From Fuscovulum ytuae (GTDB lineage: Bacteria; Pseudomonadota; Alphaproteobacteria; Rhodobacterales; Rhodobacteraceae), in NCBI RefSeq assembly GCF_029953595.1, contig NZ_CP124537.1, forward strand, positions 62,001 to 126,000: a DNA stretch of 64,000 bases. The letters run 5' to 3'. The translations under genes and the position numbers were made by a program. The notes beneath the pieces are model-generated. The model was not told the DNA's origin, searched no databases, and saw only the letters and a program-made list of their open reading frames with translations. Numbering within the stretch: the stretch's first letter is position 1; every line of letters begins with the position of its first letter. Shown piece after piece: positions 26,655 to 35,121 of this stretch.

Positions 26655-27533
26655 ATGGTGCAGGTTCTGACCCTTTCTCCGGCGACAGATGGCTATCGGG
26701 TGATCCGACCTGCCGCTCTGCCACTTGGAGCTTTGGTTCTGGGTCATCCGGTGGACGAAGTGGCGAAGATGCTGCCACGGCTGTTCAACCTATGCCGCGT
26801 TGCGCAGGAAACGGCTGTCAGGCTTTCTTTGCGACTGACGACGTCGCGGGACAGGGATGCATTGGCCGCCGAAGTCCTGCGCGATCATTTGCTTCGCCTG
26901 TCGGTCATTCTGCCCCCAATGCTGGGCTTGCCGGTTCGGGGCATTGCGGGCGATCCCTTGTTGGTGCTTTTCGGTCAAGGGCGAGGGCTGCCTGTTGACT
27001 TGATCGGCCTGCGTGCCTGGTTGGCGGCGGGTGAAGGTGCGGCACCTCTTGTGTCAAAAGTGGCACAGGCCTTTGGTCCCGGTGAGGCGGCGGTTGACCT
27101 ACCTTATGTCGATGCAGCGACGGCCCTTTCGGTGGTGGCGGTAGAAAATTCGGCCGCGGGACGGCAGGCCGCGCATCCTTTGCTGCGGTCCATCGCGGCG
27201 CGGCAGGGGCGTGGCCCCTTGTGGCGTCTGCTTGGCATGCTGGCCGATGCCGAGGCGGCGGTGGCGGGTCGCCTGCCCCAACCCACGATCGCCGATGGCG
27301 TGGCGCGGGTGGCGGCCGCGCGGGGGTCCTATGCGCTGCGCCTTGGCCAAGTGGGCGGGATGGTCACGCGGATTGACCGCGTGACGCCGACCGATCACCT
27401 CTTGGCACCGGGGGGTGCCTTGGAATGCGCCCTGACAACCCTGCCCGTGGCGAAGCGGCATCTTGCGCCAGTGGTTGCCGCGCTGCACGATCCCTGTATG
27501 GCGGTGAAGGTGGAGGGCATGCGCCATGCATGA
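26655..27533 (+). CDS. hupK: HupK, large-subunit-like maturation scaffold
   Basis: A 292-residue HupK protein, distantly related to the hydrogenase large subunit. Two places look like worn-down NiFe motifs: [17 protein letters not shown] near the N-terminus recalls the RICGVCxxxH block, and [11 protein letters not shown] at the C-terminus recalls DPCxxCxxH with the second cysteine lost. HupK is proposed to act as a scaffold for cofactor assembly with HupF. The gene starts one base after hupJ and its last 8 bases overlap hypA, so the two are coupled. Confidence 0.85.
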   Translation: MVQVLTLSPATDGYRVIRPAALPLGALVLGHPVDEVAKMLPRLFNLCRVAQETAVRLSLRLTTSRDRDALAAEVLRDHLLRLSVILPPMLGLPVRGIAGDPLLVLFGQGRGLPVDLIGLRAWLAAGEGAAPLVSKVAQAFGPGEAAVDLPYVDAATALSVVAVENSAAGRQAAHPLLRSIAARQGRGPLWRLLGMLADAEAAVAGRLPQPTIADGVARVAAARGSYALRLGQVGGMVTRIDRVTPTDHLLAPGGALECALTTLPVAKRHLAPVVAALHDPCMAVKVEGMRHA

Positions 27534-27867
27534 AATGTCGCTTGCCGAGGGCATCCGCAGCGTGATCGAGGATCAAGCCCGCGCACATGGCTTTGCCCGC
27601 GTGACGGTGGTCCGACTGGAGATTGGCCGCTTTGCCGGGGTGGAAAAACCCGCACTGGATTTTGCCTTCGACGTGGTCATGCGCGGCAGCCCCGCCGAAG
27701 GCGCGCGGCTTGAGATGATCGACCTGCCCGGACGGGCGCTTTGCTATGATTGCGAAAAGACGGTGGAGATTGCGGATCGTCTGGCGCCTTGCCCGCTTTG
27801 CGGCGGTGGGCGGCTGATGCCGGATGGCGGAGACGAGATGCGGATCAAGGATATGGAGGTGGCGTGA
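27526..27867 (+). CDS. hypA: HypA, nickel insertion protein
   Basis: A 113-residue HypA. It begins [10 protein letters not shown], in which H2 is the nickel ligand. The zinc site is C73, C76, C89 and C92 (LCYDCEKTV and PCPLCGGG). It works with the HypB GTPase to deliver nickel to the large subunit after the Fe(CN)2CO group is in place. It overlaps the end of hupK by 8 bases and shares one base with hypB (TGATG). The C-terminal [13 protein letters not shown] is characteristic. Confidence 0.95.
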   Translation: MHEMSLAEGIRSVIEDQARAHGFARVTVVRLEIGRFAGVEKPALDFAFDVVMRGSPAEGARLEMIDLPGRALCYDCEKTVEIADRLAPCPLCGGGRLMPDGGDEMRIKDMEVA

Positions 27868-28718
27868 TGTGTACGGTATGCGGCTGTTCCGATACGGTGA
27901 CGGCGGATGGCAAGGTTCTGGAATTCGCGGGCGGGCATTCCCATCCGCATGACCATCTTCACCATGGCCACGATCACGATCACGATCATTCCCATGACCA
28001 TGGACATCATCACCACTACGGGATGGGTGCTGCGGGCGTGTCGGTCCCCGGTATGACGCAAGCACGACTGATCGAGGTGGAAACCTCGATCCTTGCCAAG
28101 AACGACGCCTATGCCATGGCCAATCGCCGCGTTCTGAAGGCGCTTGGCGCTTTGGCGGTGAACCTTGTCTCTTCACCGGGGTCGGGCAAGACCACGCTTC
28201 TGTGCGAGACGATCCGTCGGCTGGGTGACGCCCCCTTGGCCGTGATCGAAGGTGATCAGCAAACCAGCGCAGATGCCGACCGCATTCGTGCGACGGGGGC
28301 GACCGCGATCCAGATCAACACCGGGAAGGGCTGCCATCTGGATGCGCATATGGTGGGGCATGCTATGGATGATTTGGCCCTAAAGCCGGGGGCATTCCTC
28401 TTCATCGAAAACGTGGGTAATCTTGTTTGCCCTGCCGCATTCGACCTTGGCGAAGACGCGAAAATCGCGATCCTGAGCGTGACAGAGGGCGAAGATAAAC
28501 CCCTGAAATATCCCGACATGTTCACCGCCGCCAAAGTGGCAATCCTGAACAAGATCGACCTTGCGCCGCATTGCGGATCGGACATCGCGGCCTATGAGGC
28601 GAACCTACGCCGCGTGAATCCGGCGATCACGATCCTTAAGCTTTCGGCCCGTACGGGCGAAGGGATGGAGGGTTGGCTTCGCTGGCTGACCCATAGCCGG
28701 ACGGCCAAGGTGCTGTGA
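27867..28718 (+). CDS. hypB: HypB, nickel-binding GTPase with histidine-rich region
   Basis: A 283-residue HypB. The extreme N-terminus MCTVCGC is the high-affinity nickel site (C2, C5, C7). Between about residues 25 and 55 lies a stretch with 16 histidines, mostly H-D and H-H repeats, which in other HypB proteins stores nickel. The GTPase domain follows with P-loop SSPGSGKTT, the metal-binding GCHLDAHM and the NKID specificity motif. The frame extends back to 27750, but ATG 27867 is fixed by MCTVCGC and by overlap with the hypA stop. The histidine-rich part suggests buffering of scarce nickel. Confidence 0.96.
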   Translation: MCTVCGCSDTVTADGKVLEFAGGHSHPHDHLHHGHDHDHDHSHDHGHHHHYGMGAAGVSVPGMTQARLIEVETSILAKNDAYAMANRRVLKALGALAVNLVSSPGSGKTTLLCETIRRLGDAPLAVIEGDQQTSADADRIRATGATAIQINTGKGCHLDAHMVGHAMDDLALKPGAFLFIENVGNLVCPAAFDLGEDAKIAILSVTEGEDKPLKYPDMFTAAKVAILNKIDLAPHCGSDIAAYEANLRRVNPAITILKLSARTGEGMEGWLRWLTHSRTAKVL

Positions 28719-30208
28719 TGGCCGACACACCCGCGCCTCCGCGCCCGACGATCCTTCTGGTCGATGACGAGCCGCATTCCCTGCAAGCCATGCGTATGGC
28801 GCTGGAGGATGAATTCGAATGCCTGACGGCAGGCAATGCCGAACAGGCCCTCGGCGTGATGGAGGAAGAGTGGATTCAGGTCGTGATCTGCGACCAGCGG
28901 ATGCCGGGGCGGACGGGCGTGGAGTTTCTGGCCGAACTGCGCGAACGCTGGCCTGAAACGATCCGCGTGATCGTCACGGGTTACACCGATCCCGCCGCGA
29001 TGGCACAGGCGATCAATGACGCAGGCATCCATCAGTTCCTGACCAAGCCGTGGCATCCCGATCAATTGACGATGGCCGTGCGCAACGGCACGCGGCTGTT
29101 TTCTCTGGCGCGGGATAATGAACGCATGGCGCTTGAGATGCGGTTTCTGGCGCAGACAGTGCAGGCCAAGCTGGAAAAGCGCCGTGGTGCCCTGCGCGAA
29201 GGCTATGGGTTCGAGACGATCCTGCGGTCACCCACAAGCCCGATGAATGCAGTGGTCGCGCAGGCACGCCTTTACGCCACCTTTGATGTTCCGGTCCTGC
29301 TGACCGGAGAACCGGGGACGGGCAAGTCACGTCTGGCGAAATCGATGCATTTCGCCTCGCTCCGGTCTGACAAGCCCTACCTTTCATTGAACCTCGCCGG
29401 GATGCCTGACGATCTTGCCCTGCTAGAGTTGTTCGGGGCGAAACGCGGGATGTTGCCCGGTGGCGTGGCCAAGATCGGCCTCGTGCAAAAGGCTGATCGC
29501 GGTACGCTTTTCTTGGGCGGGATTGAGACGGCCTCGCCCGCCCTGCAACTTGCGCTGCATCGGTTGATGGAAGAGGGCACCTTTTCCCCCATCGGCGGGC
29601 AAGAAGTGCTGACCTCTGGCCTGCGTCTCATCGTCGGCTCAGGGGCCGATCTGGCGGTGCGTGTGGCAGAGGGTGCCTTCCGACCGGACCTTTACTATGC
29701 GCTGGCCGTCGCAGAACTTGCATTGCCGCCCTTGCGCGCAAGGCGGGGCGATGTGGCGGTTATGGCCCAGCATTATCTGGGTGAACTGTCCGCCCAGCAT
29801 GGCAAGGCCAGCCACGGGTTCGAGGCGGCAGCACTGACCTTCCTTGAAAACTACGACTGGCCCGGCAACCTGCGCGAATTGCGCAACGAGGTGACGCGCA
29901 TGCTGATTTGCGCGACCGACAACGTGCTGGGGGCGGACCTGATTTCGCGCCACATCCTGCAAGCGGCACCCGGCGAGGGTGGCGCCGACCGCGAAGCGCA
30001 GGTGGCCCTGATGGATGGTAGCCTGAAAGACCGCGTTGAGCTGATCGAAATGCGCATCCTGCGCGAAACCCTGACCCGCCACCGCTGGAACAAAAGCCGG
30101 GCCGCGGCAGAGCTCGGCCTGTCTCGCGTCGGCCTGCGGGCGAAACTGGAACGCTATGGTATCGCCGATCCGGTGGGTCGCGCCGTGACCGAAGATGAGG
30201 AGGACTAG
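28718..30208 (+). CDS. hupR: HupR, response regulator for hydrogenase expression
   Basis: A 496-residue NtrC-family regulator: receiver domain (phospho-acceptor D59 in [10 protein letters not shown]), AAA+-like centre and Fis-type helix-turn-helix ([20 protein letters not shown]). In R. capsulatus HupR activates hupSL when unphosphorylated and uses the housekeeping sigma factor. In line with that, the sigma-54 loop is degenerate (GMLPGG at 244-249 in place of GAFTGA). Walker B has also lost its acidic pair (TLFLGGIE, G267 and G268), although Walker A (TGEPGTGKS) is kept. It is therefore unlikely to hydrolyse ATP. It starts at ATG 28718, overlapping hypB by one base. Confidence 0.95.
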   Translation: MADTPAPPRPTILLVDDEPHSLQAMRMALEDEFECLTAGNAEQALGVMEEEWIQVVICDQRMPGRTGVEFLAELRERWPETIRVIVTGYTDPAAMAQAINDAGIHQFLTKPWHPDQLTMAVRNGTRLFSLARDNERMALEMRFLAQTVQAKLEKRRGALREGYGFETILRSPTSPMNAVVAQARLYATFDVPVLLTGEPGTGKSRLAKSMHFASLRSDKPYLSLNLAGMPDDLALLELFGAKRGMLPGGVAKIGLVQKADRGTLFLGGIETASPALQLALHRLMEEGTFSPIGGQEVLTSGLRLIVGSGADLAVRVAEGAFRPDLYYALAVAELALPPLRARRGDVAVMAQHYLGELSAQHGKASHGFEAAALTFLENYDWPGNLRELRNEVTRMLICATDNVLGADLISRHILQAAPGEGGADREAQVALMDGSLKDRVELIEMRILRETLTRHRWNKSRAAAELGLSRVGLRAKLERYGIADPVGRAVTEDEED

Positions 30209-30211
30209 GGC

Positions 30212-30502
30212 ATGTGTCTGGGTATTCCGGGGCGGATCACCGCAATCACGGATGAAGGGCGGATGATGGCGATGGCCGATGTGTCAGGCGTCCGGCGCGA
30301 GGTATCGGTCGCCTGCGTGGCGGGCGCAGACCTGTCGGCGCTGGTGGGCCAATGGGCGCTGATCCATGTCGGTTTCGCCATGGCGATCATCGACGAGGAC
30401 GAGGCGGAGAAAACGCTTCAAGCCCTGCGCGATCTGGGCGAAGCGCAGGAAACGCTTGAGATGATGCGCGCGAGCGATCTGGCGCTGGAGGGACGGTCAT
30501 GA
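30212..30502 (+). CDS. hypC: HypC, hydrogenase maturation chaperone
   Basis: A 96-residue HypC. It starts with the conserved MCLGIPGRI, with C2 available to bind the iron centre and the large subunit, and contains the VGQWALIHVGFAMAIIDE core. It passes the Fe(CN)2CO group between HypD and the large subunit. It follows hupR after three bases, and its stop overlaps the hypD start by four bases. Compared with HupF it lacks the long acidic tail but has a charged helical C-terminus (EAEKTLQALRDLGEAQETLE). Confidence 0.95.
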   Translation: MCLGIPGRITAITDEGRMMAMADVSGVRREVSVACVAGADLSALVGQWALIHVGFAMAIIDEDEAEKTLQALRDLGEAQETLEMMRASDLALEGRS

Positions 30503-31638
30503 AATTCGCATCCGAATTCCGCGATCCTGTAGCGGCAAAGGCGCTTTTGTCCGCCATCGCGGCCAGTTGCGACCGGATGGGGGCGACGCGGGAAGAACCC
30601 GTTTACATCATGGAAATCTGCGGCGGGCATACCCATTCGATCTTTCGCTATGGGTTAGACAAGTTGATCCATCCGGGGGTGGAATTCATCCATGGCCCCG
30701 GCTGCCCTGTCTGCGTCCTGCCCATGGCGCGCGTGGATGAATGCGTCGAAATTGCTGAACGTCCGGACGTGATCCTTTGCACCTTCGGCGATGCGATGCG
30801 CGTGCCGGGGCATCGCAAAAGCCTGATGCAGGCCAAGGCCGAGGGTGCCGATATCCGCATGGTCTATTCACCGCTGGACGCACTTGAACTCGCCCGTCGC
30901 AATCCGGGGCGGGAGGTGGTGTTCTTCGGGCTTGGGTTCGAGACGACGACGCCTTCGACCGCGCTTGCCATTCAAGCGGCGGCGCGCGAAGGGCTGAAGA
31001 ATTTCACCGTCTTCTGCAATCACATCACGGTGCCCGAACCGATCAAGGCGCTGCTCGACGATCCTGATATGCGGCTTGATGGTTTCATCGGGCCGGGCCA
31101 CGTGTCGATGGTAATCGGGGTGCATCCCTACGATTTCATTGCGCGCGATTATGCCAAGCCCATCGTGGTGGCGGGGTTTGAGCCGACGGACCTTTTGCAA
31201 TCCGTGCTGATGGTGCTGCTGCAAATCGAACAGGGCCGCGCCGCCGTGGAAAACCAATATGCCCGTGTGGTGCCGGAACATGGCAACCCGGTCAGCCTTG
31301 CCGCCATCGCCGATGTCTATGAACGCAGGCCGTCCTTCGAATGGCGTGGTCTCGGAGAGATCGATGCCAGCGGCCTACGCATCCGGCCCAAATATCGCGC
31401 CTTCGATGCCGAGGAAAAGTTCGGGATCGGATACGGGGCGGTGCATCGTGTGGTGCCAGAGCCTGAAGGCTGTGCCTGCGGGGCGGTGATGACGGGGCGG
31501 ATCAAGCCCACGGCCTGCCCACAATTCGGTAAGGGCTGCACGCCCGACATGCCACTGGGCGCGCTCATGGTCAGTTCCGAAGGGGCCTGCGCGGCCTATT
31601 GGCAATATGGCGGGGCCCGTGCCGTGGCGGCGGAATAG
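30499..31638 (+). CDS. hypD: HypD, iron-sulfur scaffold for Fe(CN)2CO assembly
   Basis: A 379-residue HypD. Family blocks are intact: MEICGGHTHSIFRYGLD, HGPGCPVCVLP, FGLGFETTTPSTAL, CNHITVPEP and GPGHVSMVIG. The C-terminal cysteine cluster that holds a 4Fe-4S centre is seen as GCACGAVMTGRIKPTACPQF then GKGCTP. HypD is the scaffold on which cyanide from HypF-HypE and CO are attached to iron. It overlaps hypC by four bases. A hairpin repeat separates it from hypE, the only sizeable gap in the run from hupD to hypE. Confidence 0.96.
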   Translation: MKFASEFRDPVAAKALLSAIAASCDRMGATREEPVYIMEICGGHTHSIFRYGLDKLIHPGVEFIHGPGCPVCVLPMARVDECVEIAERPDVILCTFGDAMRVPGHRKSLMQAKAEGADIRMVYSPLDALELARRNPGREVVFFGLGFETTTPSTALAIQAAAREGLKNFTVFCNHITVPEPIKALLDDPDMRLDGFIGPGHVSMVIGVHPYDFIARDYAKPIVVAGFEPTDLLQSVLMVLLQIEQGRAAVENQYARVVPEHGNPVSLAAIADVYERRPSFEWRGLGEIDASGLRIRPKYRAFDAEEKFGIGYGAVHRVVPEPEGCACGAVMTGRIKPTACPQFGKGCTPDMPLGALMVSSEGACAAYWQYGGARAVAAE

Positions 31639-31644
31639 GGGGCA

Positions 31645-31697
31645 GACCCCGGGGGTTTCACCCCCGGACCCCCAGAGTATTTGGGCCAAGATGAAGG
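31645..31697 (+). repeat. Hairpin-bearing intergenic repeat between hypD and hypE
   Basis: CCGGGGG-TTTCA-CCCCCGG (31649-31667) is a perfect 7-base-pair hairpin, followed by GAGTATTTGGGCCAAGATGAA. From memory, this tail and a preceding C-rich hairpin recur between genes in many Rhodobacteraceae genomes as a short dispersed element. No U-run directly follows the stem, so strong termination is doubtful. I see no second copy in this window. Confidence 0.6.
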
Positions 31698-31706
31698 GGC
31701 CATAAC

Positions 31707-32741
31707 ATGGACGGAACCGGACGGATGAAGGTAGATCGGGTGACGCTGGCCCATGGCGGCGGCGGACGGGCGATGCGCGATTTGATCGAAGGCGTCTTCA
31801 CTTCGGTCTTTCAGCCACCGGGGGGTGAAGATCAAGCCCGCCTGATGGACGCCGCCTTAAAGGAACCCGGCGCGCGGCTGGCCTTTACAACCGATAGTTT
31901 TGTGGTGACGCCGATTGAATTTCCGGGCGGCGACATCGGCAAGATCGCCGTTTGCGGCACGGTGAACGATCTGGTCGTGGGCGGCGCCCGGCCTCTTTGG
32001 CTCTCGGCTGCCTTCATCATCGAAGAAGGGACAGAGGTTGCCCTACTCCGCCGGATCGCAGCATCGATGCAGGCCGAGGCGCAGGCCGCAGGCGTGCGGA
32101 TCGTGACGGGGGACACCAAGGTGGTGGAACGCGGCAAGGGTGACGGTGTCTTCGTCACCACGGCGGGGGTGGGGGTAATCCCGGCGGGGCGTGATCTGGG
32201 CGCGGCGCATATCGCGGCTGGCGATGCGGTGCTGGTCAATGGCTATGTTGGCGACCATGGCGCCGCAATCCTCGCCGCCCGTGGCGACATGGCGCTGGAT
32301 ACCGATCTGATCAGCGATTGCGCCGCCCTTGGCCATCTGATGGAGGCGGTTCTGGCCGCCGCGCCCGGCACCCATGCTGCGCGCGATGCAACGCGCGGGG
32401 GCCTAGCATCGGCTCTGAATGAAATGGCGGCAGAGGCCGGGGTTTCGGTGGAACTGAACGAAGACGCCCTTCCTCTACGCCCTGAAGTGCGCGGGATATG
32501 CGAAATCCTTGGTCTTGATCCACTTTATCTTGCCAATGAAGGGACCATGGTCCTCTTCGTGCCGCAAGATCAGGCCGCAGCCGCGCTGGCAGCTATGCGA
32601 TCTCGGCCACAAGGCCGCGATGCGGTGCAGATCGGTGTCGCCAAGAATGGGCTGGCTGGGCGCGTCTCCTTGCGGTCATCGTTTGGGGGCGCGCGCATCG
32701 TCGACATGTTGGTTGGCGAACAGCTGCCACGCATCTGCTGA
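31707..32741 (+). CDS. hypE: HypE, dehydratase forming the thiocyanate group
   Basis: A 344-residue HypE of the PurM/ThiL-like fold. It ends in the required C-terminal PRIC, whose cysteine receives the carbamoyl group from HypF and is dehydrated to thiocyanate with ATP. Other family blocks are LAHGGGGRAMRDLI, FTTDSFVVTPIEFPGGDIG and RDATRGGLASALNE. The start could be ATG 31707 or ATG 31725 (MKVDRVTLAH); the first has an AAGGGG site about 10 bases upstream. It is the last hyp gene and closes the hydrogenase locus. Confidence 0.95.
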   Translation: MDGTGRMKVDRVTLAHGGGGRAMRDLIEGVFTSVFQPPGGEDQARLMDAALKEPGARLAFTTDSFVVTPIEFPGGDIGKIAVCGTVNDLVVGGARPLWLSAAFIIEEGTEVALLRRIAASMQAEAQAAGVRIVTGDTKVVERGKGDGVFVTTAGVGVIPAGRDLGAAHIAAGDAVLVNGYVGDHGAAILAARGDMALDTDLISDCAALGHLMEAVLAAAPGTHAARDATRGGLASALNEMAAEAGVSVELNEDALPLRPEVRGICEILGLDPLYLANEGTMVLFVPQDQAAAALAAMRSRPQGRDAVQIGVAKNGLAGRVSLRSSFGGARIVDMLVGEQLPRIC

Positions 32742-32894
32742 TATTTCGCTGATCGGCCGTGTCGGCAACCCCTGGTTTATCGCTGTTCTAAACTATTCGT
32801 GTTTTGGCCCGTTCCCCTTCACTCCGGGGCTTGGTTTAGCCTTCTCCGGCAAGTGCCTTGTGCGGGGTGACGATCGGCCGAATGCCCAGGGCGG

Positions 32895-32927
32895 ATGAGT
32901 GAGAAAAGCGGAGACCGCCCTGAGTGA
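32895..32927 (+). CDS. Possible 10-codon leader ORF coupled to the hybrid kinase
   Basis: ATG 32895 opens a short frame reading MSEKSGDRPE whose TGA (32925-32927) overlaps the GTG start of the kinase in a GTGA arrangement. An AGGG lies only three bases before the ATG, which is tight. This could be a coupling leader or chance. Nothing in the peptide suggests a function. Confidence 0.25.
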   Translation: MSEKSGDRPE

Positions 32928-35011
32928 ACGTTCTGTCCGACACCCCGACCCCCGCCGCCGCCCGTGCCCTGCTGGATACGCCGCCGGAAGATGAGTTCGA
33001 CAACTTCACCCGCCTCGCCTCGCGCCTGATGAAGGTTCCGGTGTCGCTGGTTTCAATTCTGGACATTGACGGGAACCGGCAGTTCTTCAAAAGCCAGTTC
33101 GGCCTGCCCGATCCTTGGGCCACAACACGCCAGACACCGCTCAGCCAATCTTTCTGCCGTCTGATCGTCGAAGACAGACAACCCCTCATCGTGACCGATG
33201 CCCGCAAGGATGCGCGCGTCCGGGGAAATGCGGTGATCGATCTGTTGGGGGTGGTGGCCTATCTGGGCGTTCCTGTCGTGGCCGATACGGGCGAGGTGAT
33301 CGGGTCCTTTTGCGTCATCGACCACGAAGTACGCCAATGGACGGACGAGGATTTGGACACGCTGAAACGGCTCGGTCGCAGCGTGAATGACCAGCTTCGC
33401 CTTAAGTCGATGGCGCAGGCCCTTGAAACGGTGCGGCGTGATTTGGCGAATGAACGTGACCAGTTGGCGAATATCCTTGAAACCGTTCCGGTTGCGGTTC
33501 TTTCAGTGAACCGTCAGGGGCGCATCACCCTGACCAATCGGGAATGCCGCCGCGTACTGGGACTGTCCGAGGAAGAGATCGCCCAACGTCAGTTCGACGA
33601 TATTCGCTGGCAGATCGAAGCGGTTGGCGGCGGGCCCTTTCAGGTCGAAGATCTGCCCGTGGCGCGTGTCCTGCGCGACGGCAAGCCCGTGCGCGACGTG
33701 CGCCATGCCGTGGTCTGGCCAGATGGGGAACGGCATATCCTGTCTATCAATGCATCGCCCCTAACTGGCCCCGGTGGACCGGTGGCCGTTGTTTGCGCAG
33801 TGGAAGACATTACCGAACGTGTCGCCGCGACCCAGCGGATCGAAGAGGCACGCCAGAAGGCCGAAGATGTCAGCCGCGCGAAATCGGACTTCCTCGCCAA
33901 TATGAGCCACGAGATACGCACCCCGCTGAACGGCGTCTTGGGGATGGCCGAGGTGCTGCAAAGCATGGTCACCACACCGGAAAAGCAGCGAATGGTTTCC
34001 ACCATCCGCCAATCGGGTGAAACACTGCTGTCGGTCCTGAACTCCATCCTCGACATGTCGAAGATCGAGGCGGGCAAACTCACCCTCGACAAGGTGCCGA
34101 TCCGCGTGCCGGACCTGATCTTCGGGATCGAGGCGCTGCATCGCGTCAAGGCCGAAGAAAAGGCGCTGGATTTCGAAGTGCTGTGCAGCGGCGGCAAATC
34201 CAAGGCGCGGCTTGGCGATCCGCACCGGATTACACAGGTCCTGAACAACCTTCTCAGCAATGCGATCAAGTTCACCGAAAGCGGCGATGTTCGGGTCATC
34301 GTCTCTTGCAAACCGGGTCGTCCGGTGATGATCGAGGTGACCGATACAGGTATCGGGATGACCGAGGCGCAGGTGCTTCGGGTGTTCGAAAGTTTCGAAC
34401 AGGCCGAAAGTTCCATCGCGCGGCGCTATGGCGGCACGGGTCTGGGCCTGTCGATCGTGCGACAACTGGTGCATTTGATGGGGGGGACGATCGAAATCGA
34501 AAGCCGCCACGGCAGCGGCACCACAGTCCGCGTTTCGTTGCCCCTGCCAGAGGTTGATCCGATCATCGAAACGCCCCAGACCCCGAATGCAGAAAGCGAT
34601 CTGGCCTGTCTGGCCGGAAAGCGGGTGCTGGTCGCCGATGACAATCCGACCAACATGATGGTTCTGACAGAGATGTTGGCCCCTTCCGGCGCGCAGATCG
34701 TGAAAGCGCAAAACGGGGAAGAGGTCGTCACGGAATGGACCGCCGCGCAGACCGAAGGGCGCCCTTTTGATTTGCTGCTTCTGGATATCCGGATGCCAGT
34801 GAAAGATGGGTTGACCGCCCTTAAGGACATCCGCAGTGCCGAGGCAAAGGCAAACCTGCCCGAGGTGCCAGCAATTGCCGTGACGGCGAATGTTATGCCG
34901 CAGCAGGTGATGGAATATGTCACCGGCGGCTTTGGCACCCATCTCGCCAAGCCGATCCTGCGCGCCGATCTGATGAAGGCGATTTCCGTCCTCTTGCGGG
35001 TCAAAGCCTAA
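32924..35011 (+). CDS. Hybrid sensor histidine kinase (GAF-PAS-HisKA-HATPase-REC)
   Basis: A 695-residue soluble hybrid kinase. Domains in order: GAF (about 20-165), PAS (about 180-305), HisKA with SDFLANMSHEIRTPLNGVLGM, HATPase with NNLLSNAIKFTE and GGTGLGLSIV, and a C-terminal receiver with the acceptor Asp in LLLLDIRMPVKDG. No membrane helix is seen. It starts at GTG 32924 with GGAG ten bases upstream. It lies 182 bases after hypE, so a hydrogenase link is possible but unproven. Hybrid kinases usually need an HPt protein; an orphan one is encoded at 43866-44207. The spacer 32742-32923 holds only a short GTTTA-N9-TAAAC dyad (32775-32793). Confidence 0.9.
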   Translation: MNVLSDTPTPAAARALLDTPPEDEFDNFTRLASRLMKVPVSLVSILDIDGNRQFFKSQFGLPDPWATTRQTPLSQSFCRLIVEDRQPLIVTDARKDARVRGNAVIDLLGVVAYLGVPVVADTGEVIGSFCVIDHEVRQWTDEDLDTLKRLGRSVNDQLRLKSMAQALETVRRDLANERDQLANILETVPVAVLSVNRQGRITLTNRECRRVLGLSEEEIAQRQFDDIRWQIEAVGGGPFQVEDLPVARVLRDGKPVRDVRHAVVWPDGERHILSINASPLTGPGGPVAVVCAVEDITERVAATQRIEEARQKAEDVSRAKSDFLANMSHEIRTPLNGVLGMAEVLQSMVTTPEKQRMVSTIRQSGETLLSVLNSILDMSKIEAGKLTLDKVPIRVPDLIFGIEALHRVKAEEKALDFEVLCSGGKSKARLGDPHRITQVLNNLLSNAIKFTESGDVRVIVSCKPGRPVMIEVTDTGIGMTEAQVLRVFESFEQAESSIARRYGGTGLGLSIVRQLVHLMGGTIEIESRHGSGTTVRVSLPLPEVDPIIETPQTPNAESDLACLAGKRVLVADDNPTNMMVLTEMLAPSGAQIVKAQNGEEVVTEWTAAQTEGRPFDLLLLDIRMPVKDGLTALKDIRSAEAKANLPEVPAIAVTANVMPQQVMEYVTGGFGTHLAKPILRADLMKAISVLLRVKA

Positions 35012-35121
35012 TGATCATTCGGTAAATACTTGGGTCCGCAGAGTATCGACCCGCTGCAAGACATCACCCAGAGGATCGTCCGACGATGTGCGGTATGGTC
35101 ATCCGTGCATCTGATGCGTGT

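Noticed and set aside
27940-28030. Tandem CAC/CAT-rich stretch as a DNA repeat
   Set aside because: It is the in-frame histidine-rich nickel-storage region of HypB.
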